Part shown: piece by piece, positions 23,435-34,200 of the stretch
How the letters are laid out: the number at the start of each line of letters is the position of its first letter
How positions within the stretch are numbered: the stretch's first letter is position 1
Assembly (NCBI GenBank): GCA_937136455.1
Contig: CAKZOO010000160.1
Coordinates: forward strand, 50,771-114,770
Source of the DNA: an uncultured Flavobacteriaceae bacterium
GTDB taxonomy: Bacteria; Bacteroidota; Bacteroidia; Flavobacteriales; Flavobacteriaceae
Direction: 5' to 3'
Length of the DNA stretch: 64,000 bases
The notes under the pieces: generated by a model
Databases searched by the model: none
The model's input: the letters and a program-made list of their open reading frames with translations, nothing else
What the model was told of the DNA's origin: nothing
Made by a program: the position numbers and the translations under genes

Positions 23435-25645
23435 ATGGGTTTATTTTCATCAAATAAAATTATTAGTGTTGCCAGTACAGTTTATAACTTAGCTGGAGAT
23501 GAAGATGCTCGTCCTAATTTTCTAAAAGGAAACTTATTTTCAAACATGATTAAAAACTCAGATTCATTCACAGATGGTTTTATTAAAAATTATCTTAATG
23601 GCCCTGGAATAGATCAACAAAAGTTTTTTAATTATAGCAAAAGAAATAATGTTTCTACTTTACCTTCACTTAGAATTACAAATGATGTGATTGCTAATGA
23701 ATCTGTTATTGAAAGTGAGATTGATGTCGGTATAGGATTAACTGCGGAAGTAAAAGAAACAGATATTAGTACAAATGATATTACACCTTTTGTTTCTAAA
23801 TGGATTCTTGAAAATCATCCTTCAAGATATCTTGAAGATTGGCTTGCTGACTATAACAGTACCACAGAAGTTTTTAGTGTAGAATTCCCAAATAATGATT
23901 TTTATTCATGGTTAAACATGGGAGAATTTAATCCTGAAAAAACTTATTTAACTGCACTATATGCTACTAAAGATGTAAATAATGAAAATGTAGGTGATGA
24001 TCAGTTTTTTATTTATGAACTTAATAGTGGAAACGTTACTTTAGACGCATTAGTTGTATCAGCTTTGTCTTCTGATTTTGAAGAATTTTTTCCTTCTATT
24101 CCTGTACGAATTGATAATAAATCAATTAGACACAGTAGCTATACAACTTTATATCAAGAAATGACTAAAGTTTATAAAAAAGCATTTAATAATAATTCAT
24201 TTGATGCTTTTATTGATTCTGTTGAAGACAATCCAGACTTGGATGATATTGATTATGCATATGTTGTATTCGGTGTTTCTTTGAACGTCGATGAACCAGT
24301 TTGTCGTAATTATATTTATAGGTTTATAGAAAAAGCAGCTATTTATAATGCTGTAAATAAATCATCAACAGCACAAAGTGTGTTAGATGATATTGAAGCT
24401 TATAAGATCGCTTCACAAGCTATTAAAGACTGGGATTCAACAGATTGGAGTGATACTCCATCAGAGTCTATTCCTGCACGTCCTTCAACTCCTTCACTTA
24501 TCATTCCAGGAAATAATACATTTCAAATCAAAAACTCAAATTTAGATTTTGATATGAGATTAAATTGGGAACAATGTACAATTGATCAACTTACAGGTAA
24601 TGTAGGTCTAGGTGTTAATGAATATAAAGTCGTAAACGGACCTACAGAAACATATACTGTAGAAGAAACTATATATGCAGGAGATGAAGATAGAATTCAA
24701 ACAACAGTATTTACTGATTTGAACGTATATATTTATTGGCAAGAAACTGATTCTATTTATCGTCGAATAACTCTTAAAAACTTTGTTCATCAAAATTACA
24801 TTTATAAAGGTAAAGCAGTTGTAATTACAGCAAAAGATGCTCTAGCTGATTCAGAAAACTCTGGATTTATTATTCCTTTACACTACCCAACCTTTAAAGA
24901 ATTAGGAATTGTATCTTATACCCAAATGTCTACAGCTAATGTATTTTTAGTTTTTAATAGTTATGAAGTAACAAAACAGAAATGGTATCAATCAAGTTTC
25001 TTTACAATTGTTATTGTTATTGCTGTAATTGTAGCATCTGTACTCATAAATCCAGGCTTATTTGCAGGAGGTGGAGGGCTTTTAGGAAGCAATTTAGCAG
25101 TTGGTTTATCATTAGGTTTAACTGGAATTTCTGCATTAATTGCAGGTGTAATTTCTAATTACATTGCTGCATTATTTGTTAGCCAGTTCTTAACTATTGT
25201 TGCTTCTGAAATTTTTGGTGATGAATTTGGAGCACTAGTTGCAACAGTAGTGTTGATTGCATATTCAGTAGGTATTACTCAAGGTTCTTTATTTTCAGCA
25301 GAGAATCTTTTAAAAATCACACAAGCTTCTGGTAGTGCTTTAAATTCTATAACGCAAAAAGATATTAATGAAATTGGTCAAGAATTTGAAATAGAACAAA
25401 CACAATATGAAAAACAAATAGATAAGATTCAAGAATTACTAAAAGAATTTAATGGTAATGATTTAAATTTTAATCCAATATCGTTAATTGAAGATAACCC
25501 TACTTTTCAAAGTTCAACTTTTGTTAAAGAAACCTTAGATGAGTATATTCAAAGGACTACAATGAAAGGTTCAGAAGTAGTAGATTTAACTTTTTCAATG
25601 GTGTATGATTTTGTTCAAATATACCAAACTTTACCAAGGAATTAA
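23435..25645 (+). CDS. Large internal virion protein with membrane segments (736 aa)
   Basis: Residues 1-510 are soluble and beta/helical; about 520-625 form several hydrophobic, glycine-rich spans (SFFTIVIVIAVIVASVLI, GLSLGLTGISALIAGVISNY, LVATVVLIAYSVGI); the end is helical. The layout fits an ejected protein that forms part of a trans-envelope channel for DNA and vRNAP. Corresponds in order to N4 gp53/gp52. Function inferred. Confidence 0.7.
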   Translation: MGLFSSNKIISVASTVYNLAGDEDARPNFLKGNLFSNMIKNSDSFTDGFIKNYLNGPGIDQQKFFNYSKRNNVSTLPSLRITNDVIANESVIESEIDVGIGLTAEVKETDISTNDITPFVSKWILENHPSRYLEDWLADYNSTTEVFSVEFPNNDFYSWLNMGEFNPEKTYLTALYATKDVNNENVGDDQFFIYELNSGNVTLDALVVSALSSDFEEFFPSIPVRIDNKSIRHSSYTTLYQEMTKVYKKAFNNNSFDAFIDSVEDNPDLDDIDYAYVVFGVSLNVDEPVCRNYIYRFIEKAAIYNAVNKSSTAQSVLDDIEAYKIASQAIKDWDSTDWSDTPSESIPARPSTPSLIIPGNNTFQIKNSNLDFDMRLNWEQCTIDQLTGNVGLGVNEYKVVNGPTETYTVEETIYAGDEDRIQTTVFTDLNVYIYWQETDSIYRRITLKNFVHQNYIYKGKAVVITAKDALADSENSGFIIPLHYPTFKELGIVSYTQMSTANVFLVFNSYEVTKQKWYQSSFFTIVIVIAVIVASVLINPGLFAGGGGLLGSNLAVGLSLGLTGISALIAGVISNYIAALFVSQFLTIVASEIFGDEFGALVATVVLIAYSVGITQGSLFSAENLLKITQASGSALNSITQKDINEIGQEFEIEQTQYEKQIDKIQELLKEFNGNDLNFNPISLIEDNPTFQSSTFVKETLDEYIQRTTMKGSEVVDLTFSMVYDFVQIYQTLPRN

Positions 25646-25647
25646 TT

Positions 25648-26067
25648 ATGAATTTTCCATTTTTAAATAATTTTAGTGAAGCCACTAATAATGGTAATTT
25701 CAATTTCTTAGGGGTTGGAGCTAAACAAGCAGCCACACAACCAGAAACAGAGAATACTATGAGTCCACAAACAGGATCAGTTGGAACAAATACTGGAATT
25801 GGTGGAAATAATTTTTGGTCACAAGATGGTGGAGCTAATGTTGCTCTAGGTGGTATTGCTGTTTTAGGTAATCTATGGAATAGTTATCAACAACAGAAGA
25901 TTGCAAAAGATCAATTAAAGTTTGCTAAAAACCAATGGAATACAAATCTAAGCAATCAAAAACAAACTTATAATACCGCTCTAGAAGATCGCATTAGATC
26001 TCGTCACGCATACTCGGGTAAAGATGAAAACCAAACTCAAGAGTATCTTTCTAAAAATCGACTTTAA
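25648..26067 (+). CDS. Small late virion-region protein (139 aa)
   Basis: Starts 2 bases after the previous stop with AAGGAATTAATT upstream. Asn/Gly-rich N-terminus (MNFPFLNNFSEATNNGNF), a short hydrophobic segment near 65-80 (GANVALGGIAVLGNLW), and a coiled-coil-like C-terminus. Likely part of the internal/ejection complex; not recognised. Confidence 0.65.
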   Translation: MNFPFLNNFSEATNNGNFNFLGVGAKQAATQPETENTMSPQTGSVGTNTGIGGNNFWSQDGGANVALGGIAVLGNLWNSYQQQKIAKDQLKFAKNQWNTNLSNQKQTYNTALEDRIRSRHAYSGKDENQTQEYLSKNRL

Positions 26068-26078
26068 AGGATCATGTA

Positions 26079-28226
26079 ATGGCAGATTCAAGATTACAAT
26101 GGCGTCCAATTAACCAAGCTCAACCTAATGTCGGAAGTTTGATGAATGGTTCTGGTTTGGCTTTTCAACGTGCTGTAGACAGTGCATCAGGTATTCTTGA
26201 TCGATATGACCAAGGACAGAAAAATAAAGGTGATCAAGAACTTGCACGTTTATTGGCATCTACAAATGATCGTGAAAAATTAACTGAATTAGTTAATTCT
26301 GAAGAAGTTAAAAAACTAAATCTGTCGGATAAAGGTGTGAGCATGTTAAATGCTGCACAAGGTAATCGAGTAAGTTGGGCTAATACAGATTCTACAATTA
26401 AAGATCGTAATGGTAGATTAGTGTTGGCTCAAAACTCTGATAATCGTGCTCAAGATCTTCATGGTATTACTATGCGTGAAGATGGTCGTATGGTAAATCA
26501 ACGTGACTGGTTAGAAGACAACTCTGGTCAATTCTTTGACGCTGAACGTGATGCTTTAACAGGTGGGACTTCTTTTTCAACTTACATAGGACAAACTGAA
26601 AGTGGTCAAAATGCTGATCAATATGACACATTATATGGTCATAGGAACCGACAGAATGGGGTTCAAGTTTCTCAAATGACTTTAGGTCAAGCCAGTGAGT
26701 TTTCTGATCCTAATGGAGAATATGCTCAGTCTGTAAATAATGAAATAGGACGTATTGCTACTCCAATGGGTAAGTTTCAAATTGTTGGCACTACTCTTCG
26801 TGAAATCCAAAAGAATCTTAATTTACCTGATGATGTCCCTTTCTCTCCTGCGGTACAAGAACAGATGGGTCTTTATTTAGCTCAACAGCGTGTGAATGGA
26901 CCAAGGTCAATTGAAAATATGCGTGAAGGTCTTCGTGCAGAATGGGAAGGTTTCAAAAATCTTTCTGATGCTGAACTTGATGTCATGATTGATGAAATTC
27001 GTTCAATGCCTCAAGTAAATCGAGAATCAATTCTTGCTGCTGCTCAAAATCAAGGACAAAGATCTGTTAGACAATCTACTCAAACTGGTTTTGGTGGTGA
27101 TGCATTTACTGCATCTATGGCTGAATCTGGTCAATTTACTCCTCAAGAAATTTTAGGAAATGTAGCTCCTCTTCGTTCTGCGGCTCAACAAGGTGATGCT
27201 TTAATTGCACAAGAAGAAGCTGAATTTACTGCTAATTTAATAACAGACATTACACAAAGTATTGTTAATGCTGATGATTTAACTCCTGGTGATACAACTG
27301 AAGTTCAAAAAAGAATTCAAGATCGTTTACAAGAAGAAGATTATGGGTCTTTTGAATCAAGTGAAATTGCAAAAGCTGCAATTGCTGATTTAAAATCAAA
27401 TGATGTTTTAATGGAGTCTTTAAATAAAGGACAAACAACAGAAGCTCAAACCTTAATTATTGAAGAAGCTTTAAATAATAGCATGAAACGTTTTAACCAA
27501 AACTTTCAAAGCCAAGATCAATATCGTTTGTTATCTGAACTTCCTAAATATGAATCAGATCCAATTAAAACGTTGGAAAATGAATTAGGTATTCCAAATG
27601 ATCCTGAAACTCGAAAAGATTATAATCCTGAGTTTTTGCGTAATTTTGTAAACAAAATGGTTAAAGAGTATAAAACACAAGGTTTTGATGTAACGCCTGC
27701 GGTGGTTGCAGCAGCTATGCGTGAAAGTTTTAAAGTAGATCCAGGTGAGTCAGATGAAAGTTTTTGGTTTGATCCAGACTTAACTCCTAATCGAATTGAA
27801 AATCGTTTTGATAAGGATAAAATGAAACAAATTGTTGGTCAGATGACTCCTGAAAGGGTACAACAATTTAATCGTGCTAGGTCTGAACTTTTAATTATTG
27901 AAGCAAATTTAGAAGCTAATAGTGAAAAGCAAATTGAAATTCAAAGTCGTTTAAATCGAATGCCTTTACAGGATCCACGTCGAGAAAAACTTGAAGAAGA
28001 TCTTCAAAAATTAGTAAAACAAGCAGGTAAATTGTCTGAAAAATATCGTAAAAAAGAAGATGATGTCCCAGTAAATACTAATAAGGATACTGTAAATACA
28101 AATACAGCTTCAATACCTTCTGATTTTGTAGATTTAAATTCAACTATAGGATCTAATTCTAATGCAGAATCTCAAGAACAAAACATGATAGACATTCAAA
28201 GATATTTAGATCAAGTTGCTAAATAA
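26079..28226 (+). CDS. Internal virion protein with lysozyme-like transglycosylase domain (715 aa)
   Basis: Residues about 165-300 carry a lysozyme-superfamily signature: TYIGQTESGQNADQYDTLYG with a candidate catalytic Glu, then ATPMGKFQIVGTTLREIQ and FSPAVQEQMGLYLAQQRV, the typical order in phage/SLT peptidoglycan hydrolases. The rest is helical and low-complexity. It sits directly before vRNAP and would locally open peptidoglycan during genome and vRNAP ejection. In N4 the neighbouring internal proteins gp51-gp54 have related positions. Confidence 0.75.
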   Translation: MADSRLQWRPINQAQPNVGSLMNGSGLAFQRAVDSASGILDRYDQGQKNKGDQELARLLASTNDREKLTELVNSEEVKKLNLSDKGVSMLNAAQGNRVSWANTDSTIKDRNGRLVLAQNSDNRAQDLHGITMREDGRMVNQRDWLEDNSGQFFDAERDALTGGTSFSTYIGQTESGQNADQYDTLYGHRNRQNGVQVSQMTLGQASEFSDPNGEYAQSVNNEIGRIATPMGKFQIVGTTLREIQKNLNLPDDVPFSPAVQEQMGLYLAQQRVNGPRSIENMREGLRAEWEGFKNLSDAELDVMIDEIRSMPQVNRESILAAAQNQGQRSVRQSTQTGFGGDAFTASMAESGQFTPQEILGNVAPLRSAAQQGDALIAQEEAEFTANLITDITQSIVNADDLTPGDTTEVQKRIQDRLQEEDYGSFESSEIAKAAIADLKSNDVLMESLNKGQTTEAQTLIIEEALNNSMKRFNQNFQSQDQYRLLSELPKYESDPIKTLENELGIPNDPETRKDYNPEFLRNFVNKMVKEYKTQGFDVTPAVVAAAMRESFKVDPGESDESFWFDPDLTPNRIENRFDKDKMKQIVGQMTPERVQQFNRARSELLIIEANLEANSEKQIEIQSRLNRMPLQDPRREKLEEDLQKLVKQAGKLSEKYRKKEDDVPVNTNKDTVNTNTASIPSDFVDLNSTIGSNSNAESQEQNMIDIQRYLDQVAK

Positions 28227-28251
28227 TATCTAGTATTCACAATCAGCTTAT

Positions 28252-28297
28252 GACATATAAGATCTTATGAAAAATCCTTTATGAGGTCTTATATGTC
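28252..28297 (+). promoter_or_regulatory. Inverted repeat enclosing the vRNAP ribosome-binding site and start codon
   Basis: GACATATAAGA (28252-28262) is perfectly complementary to TCTTATATGTC (28287-28297). The 3' arm contains the ATG (28293-28295) and the loop contains the GAGG Shine-Dalgarno. A competing 12-base palindrome ATAAGATCTTAT (28257-28268) overlaps the 5' arm. Formation in mRNA would reduce vRNAP translation. Confidence 0.6.
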
Positions 28298-31200
28298 TGA
28301 GCGTGATGAAATTCTTGCATCTTCTTTAATTGCAGAACGTTTAAGAAATTCTGAATTTCAAAAATCTGTTGCTGTTTCTCAAACTAGAAATACAGGTAAT
28401 GAAGATGAATTAGTTCAAGACGCTCAAAACCTTAATGATGTAGAATTTAGAGCTAAATATGGCGATGAATCTTATCAAGCAACTTTTGGTCAATACTATA
28501 CTTCCAATAACATAGATAGAATAAATGCTACTGAACGTACTGGATCAGAAGTTACAACAGATTCTATGGTTGATGTAGTAAGAGGAATTTACCGTTCTGG
28601 TGGTAATATCGCTGGTTTACTTGGCTTAGGTGTTGATAAATATAAATCTAATGAAAATCAAACTGGATTTGATAAAATTGAAAACCCTCGTGCAGAGTAT
28701 TTTGCGAGACAAAATGTTAGGGCTGAAGGTTTTTTACAAGAAAATTTAAGTACCAAAATTAAAGAAAAGAAAGAACTATTTCAAATTGAAGGTCAATTAG
28801 ATGCTTTTGATAATGAAATAGAAGCACGTAGAGAAATTGAAAATGGAGCAGATCCTTTTATGACATCTTTACGTCGTGAAGGGAAAAATGTTTTAGATTC
28901 TGTTCAAAGAGCTATAAACTCTCCTGATGTTACAGGATCAATTATTGCTGAAGGTATTGGTGACTTAGCTACATCTGCTCCTTTAGGGGGTCTGACTGGT
29001 TTAGCAGCTAAAGGTCTAACTGCTACAATGACAGCTAGGATTTTACAGAATCGTGTTGGTACAGTTATTCGTAAAACTATTGAACGAAGTGCATTAGCTT
29101 CTGGTGAAGTAGCTCAAGAAGTTTCAGGTGTATATGCTGAAACTGTTCAAGATGTAATGTCGATGAATTCAGAATTACTATTAAACACTTCACCAGTATA
29201 TCAAGGATTTTTAGCAGAAGGTTTTAACCAAGAAGAAGCAAAGATTATGTTAGCTGGTGTTACGGCTGAAACAGCAGCTTTAAGGCAAGTACCTGCGTCT
29301 GTTGCTCTTGGTTTTATTACGTCTAAATTTGAAGCTATGCCTATTGGTTCATTCAGAGGTGTTGGTATTGCCGGGGGTCTACTTCGAATTGCTGGTGAAG
29401 GTATTGAAGAAGCTGGTCAGGGTATTTCTGGTACAATTAACCGGAATATTTCTGTAGAGACTTATGCTCAAATTGGTCGTGATACATTTGAAGGTGTTGG
29501 TGAAGAAGCAGCATTAGGAGCTATTGCTGGTATAGGTGTAGCCGGTATTGCTGCTGGTCCTGCAACGACTCGTGGCACTGTTACAACAAGTATTGATACA
29601 GCAAAAGCTGCTCGTGATGCTCTTCTAAATGAAGGTACAACAACTGATTTTGCAACTGGTGAGACAATTACAACACCGTCTCCAGCTAGGCAGGCTGCCA
29701 CTGTAGTGGGTAATATAACCCGCCCAGTAAGTAAGGCCACTGTAGCTGCTGCACAGCGTCTGGGTGATGCTGTAGTGGAATACACACAAAAGCCTACTAA
29801 TAAAGAAGTTGAACAATCTGTTCAGACTACTTTGGTTGCTAATGAATCTCTTCGTACTGTAGCAGAAAAAGGACAACTCCGTGAAGAGGTCCAGACTGCA
29901 TTTGATACTCCAGATACAGAACAACCTACAAGTGGGTTTATAGATGTTGCAGGTGGTCCACGTAATGTCTTTGACAACGTGACTGGTATTGTGACCAAGA
30001 TGGGGTCCAAAGGTTTTAAACCAACTGATGCAGATACTGCCTATGCAGCGTCTCAACTTCTGAAGATTACTTCCATGATTGGTTCAATGCCCAAAGAAGC
30101 TAAGAAGCAATTCGGTGCCATGATCTCTTCAAAGATGGTTCAGAATGTAATGTCTAAAGCCAGAAAGCTGGACTTGAATAAGGAAGGTGCTCCCAAAGAT
30201 AAGGAGACCATTCGCAATGTAGCGAAGATCAATCCTACTGCTGTAGATCCAGATACTACTGATCAGATCTTGGAAGAGTCTGGAGAAGATATTTCTTCTG
30301 AAGATACGAAGCTTATGAAAGCTGCTTCGAAACTAGCTCGTATTGTAAATCGACATAGTGAAGCAAAAGTAAAGATCTCTCAGGATAAAAATATTAATCT
30401 TACAGCCTCTGACCGGAAACCTGGGAAGGAGAAAAACCTAGATTCCGTTTCACGTGAGATTTTTGCCGATGGCTTTGTCACTGAGGGTGGAAAGAAGCTG
30501 CGGTCGATCAATGATTTTGCCCGAGAGATCTTTACTGGGATACAGTCACCTGATGGTAACGTAATCAACCAAGAAACAGGAGTCACACAGCCTGTAACAG
30601 ATGTGATGCAGGATATGCAGAACTTTGCCCAGCATATGATCAACAAAGTGACGGCTCTGAATGAATCTATTGCTGATGGATATGTATCAAAAACTGGTAA
30701 ACGTGGAGGTAAATTAAAAAACTTTATTTCTCCTGTACGAGGGGTACGTCGAGAAGGTGTTAGATATTCTCCTGACGATGCCAATAGTGTTTCATTTGCA
30801 CAACAGGTTACTGAAGATCAGAATGCTGTAGTAGATGCATTTAACACTTTGCGTACAGAGTTTCCTGATTATTTTGGTTCATTTCCTGAAATGGAGAAAG
30901 TAAAACTAACTTCTGTTGATTCTTTTGTTGAAGCTGATTCGAATCTAACGAATAACGAGGCTATACCGAAAGAAGACCAAACAGAACAAGATATTGAAAT
31001 TAAAACAAATGATTTAGATTCCCCTTATACAGAGGAAACCAATCAAAATGTAAGGATTACTGCTGAAAATTTATTAAATGAACAACTAGGTCTTGGAAAT
31101 CAAGGAAATATAGGGGGTATTTCTATAACTCAAGGACAAGATCGTGAAGGCAAAATTGAAACAGTAAAACAAGTAACACGAGCAATTATTTCTGGTGCAG

Positions 31201-34200
31201 AAAAAGCACCAAAACAAACAACCCGTTCACAACAACTGTTGGCTGATTATTTGTTTGAAGTTCTTAAAAAAGAAATAAAATTAAATGAAGAATTTAATCC
31301 AACGGGTATCGACGAGGATTCATCGCTAGATGAATCCAAGGAGCAAAAACAAGAAACAAAAGAAAAAGAAGAAAATGCAACGCCTATCGAAGAGGATGGA
31401 GAATCATCGAGTGATGAATTGAACGACAAGGCTTCTGATGAGCGTAGCGAATCTGAACCCGAGGAGAGAAATGAAGAAGGAGATGAATCTTCATCCGATG
31501 AGCAAATCCTTAAAACCAATCTTTCATGGAATGATTTTGTTGCTGAATTGACTGATGCTGAAAAAGCACAGATGCGTGAGGGATATACTGAACGTGTGAA
31601 GAACATTCGTTCATTTATTAAAACAGTCATGCCTGACATGAATCGCTTTGTACGTCGTATTCGGATCATACCAATTCGTGTCAATGATATAGGATATGTT
31701 AAGTTTGATGAACAGGAGATCCGAATCCGTGAGGATGGGATGAACCCAGATGGTACATTAAATGCTCTGGGACGTGCGATTGTTGTTCATGAGACTGCTC
31801 ACTTGGTCGATAACCATGGGAACTCTGATCGTGTTCCATATAGTCGTGCTCGCACGTTTTATAAGGGTGGAAAAATATTCAATGAAATGAATACTCTTCG
31901 TGGAAACATGAGTGGGTACTTCAACAAACGATTGGACTATGCGTTCAGCCGTGATAATCCTGCCACTGTTGCATCTGAACTTTTTGCTGTTGCCACTGAG
32001 ATGGCCTTCACCACTGAAGACATTGATGCTGACCTTGGTGAAACCGTAGCATTAATGGAGCACGTTTATGGCGATCAAATCAGAACCAAAGCAGTTGGAA
32101 CTTCCTCTGAAGTATCCGAAAGTGAAGCTGAAGAGTCCACCGACGGAAGCGATGACACCGGAAGATCACAGACTGGAGAAATCACCGGAGATTCTGCCGT
32201 TCGAGTAACTCAGAAATTTACTGAGAACTTCGAAGAGCGTAGTGGTGATGCACCTGTTTCTTCTGTTCAAGAATTCCTTGTCAAACATCTTCCTAATGGT
32301 CTGAACGTTCAATACGCTCAAATCCTTGAAGAATTTCTGCCTGAGTATATAGCAGCTATGAATGCTCGTCTTCAAAGGAAGGTACGAGATAGTAAGGCTG
32401 TTAAGACTGTTGCACAGCACGCCAAAGATGGTCGTATCAATTTCCGTAGATTTAAAGCTGCTGCTCTGATGAATCCTGAGACTGAACAATATGATCCTCA
32501 GATGCTGGAAGTCTCAATGCTGGCTGTTATGGACTTTATTGTGAATGCTTCTGGGTCTGATCCCCGTAAACTGGATGACACTCTGGAGCGGATGGGTCTG
32601 AACAAGCTGGATGTGACTGAAGAAAGTCTTCAGAAAATTATGTTTGGTTTGCCTCCGAGCCAAGTTGCTGACTCTTTGGTAAATGACCTCACACGACTAT
32701 GGCATGTAAAAGAGAAAGTTGATCAGAAGGTTGATGACCTTGAAGGTATTTCTCATGGCTTTGCCAAGGAGATGCTGACTGTTCTTGCAGAGATGGACAT
32801 CATCGACATCGAGACTGTGAAGACCAATGATAATACGAACCAACGTGATGCATTCACGATTATGGTGAACACTCAAAAAATTCAAGATCTTCAGAAACGT
32901 CTGGGTGAGGGCAAAGGTGAAGGTGTGGTTAATTCCGCACGGGAAGCAATCTTCAATGACGCCCGAGAGTCGTACAGTATTGGTAACAAACTGACGACAA
33001 TCAGCAACACGAAAGGTCGTGGAACTGGAATCTTGTCTGATCTGGAGCGTAAAGCTGTGCAGAAGATGCAGGACATTCCGTTCAAACTTCAAAACATGCG
33101 TGCTCGTTTGTTGGAACAGATCGGTGAAGACAATCTGGCCACGTTCCTTGGGTTCCGTGATCCAGAGTCCATCATTCATCCTGTGTTGCGTGCCTCTGTG
33201 CTGGGCAAGAATACATCTATTCGTCGTGATTTGATTGAAGTGACTGAACTGGCTGATGGCATGATGCGTCAACAGTCTGACACTGTGTATTTCCCTGTGG
33301 GAATTACCAAGGTTGGTCGTCACCAGATGCAGGGTCCAAACCCCCAGAACAACAAGCTGATGCGGTATCTGGTGGCCCCACAAAGCTCAACTCTCTCGAC
33401 GACTGATGAACAGGACACAACGAACTTCTGGCTGGGTGTGACCCAACAAGCAGACCTGTTCAAAGCAGAGAAGAACAACCATGGTGAAGCACTTCGTGAT
33501 GCCATGGAAGACTTTTCTGAGAAGTATGGTCCTGCTGTGGAAATGGTTAAAGAAATGATGCGGGGAAATCCTCTCGATTCTGACGCATTTCTTGCGGAGA
33601 TTGAACAAGGTGACCCTGCACTGCTGGCAGCTATTGAAGCTGTGGCTACACGGGAACTGGCCATTGAAAATGGTGAGTCCGAATTCACAACTGCACTGAG
33701 CTTTGAGCTTGATGGTTTGACCAATGGTGCAGCCAATATGATGGTGAACTTTGGTCATGGTTTACTGACTCCAGATGACTGGAACAACTTCCAGCGGATC
33801 GGATATTTCCTTGGGAAAACCAAACAGACTGTGACTGATTTCTTCGATGGGAAGAAGAATAAAGATCTATACGAAATGGTGTCCCAATTAGGTGATGCCA
33901 TGATGACTGGAGATCTCAAGCGTCTGAAACCATGGCAGAAAGAACAGCGTTTAGCATCAGGCCGTCTGTCTAGTTCTCTTGGTTTTGGTAACTTCGAGAT
34001 GGATTCAGAAACTGGTGAATTTTGGATGACCCGAAACACTGCAAAAAACCCGATGACTAAAGTTAATTATGGTTCTGGTGTACAAGGTGTGGCTGTCGGA
34101 GTAGCTGATGATATGCTGCTATTATTTTATGAAAAGCTACAGGATATGCCTGCTGATGCAAACTGGGACACATACTTCTATCCTGGTGTTCGGAAAGACA

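Noticed and set aside
31247..33736. Several long minus-strand frames inside vRNAP (for example 31247-31684 and 32697-33383)
   Set aside because: They mirror the codon pattern of the vRNAP gene, lack ribosome sites, and give low-complexity serine- or histidine-rich products.
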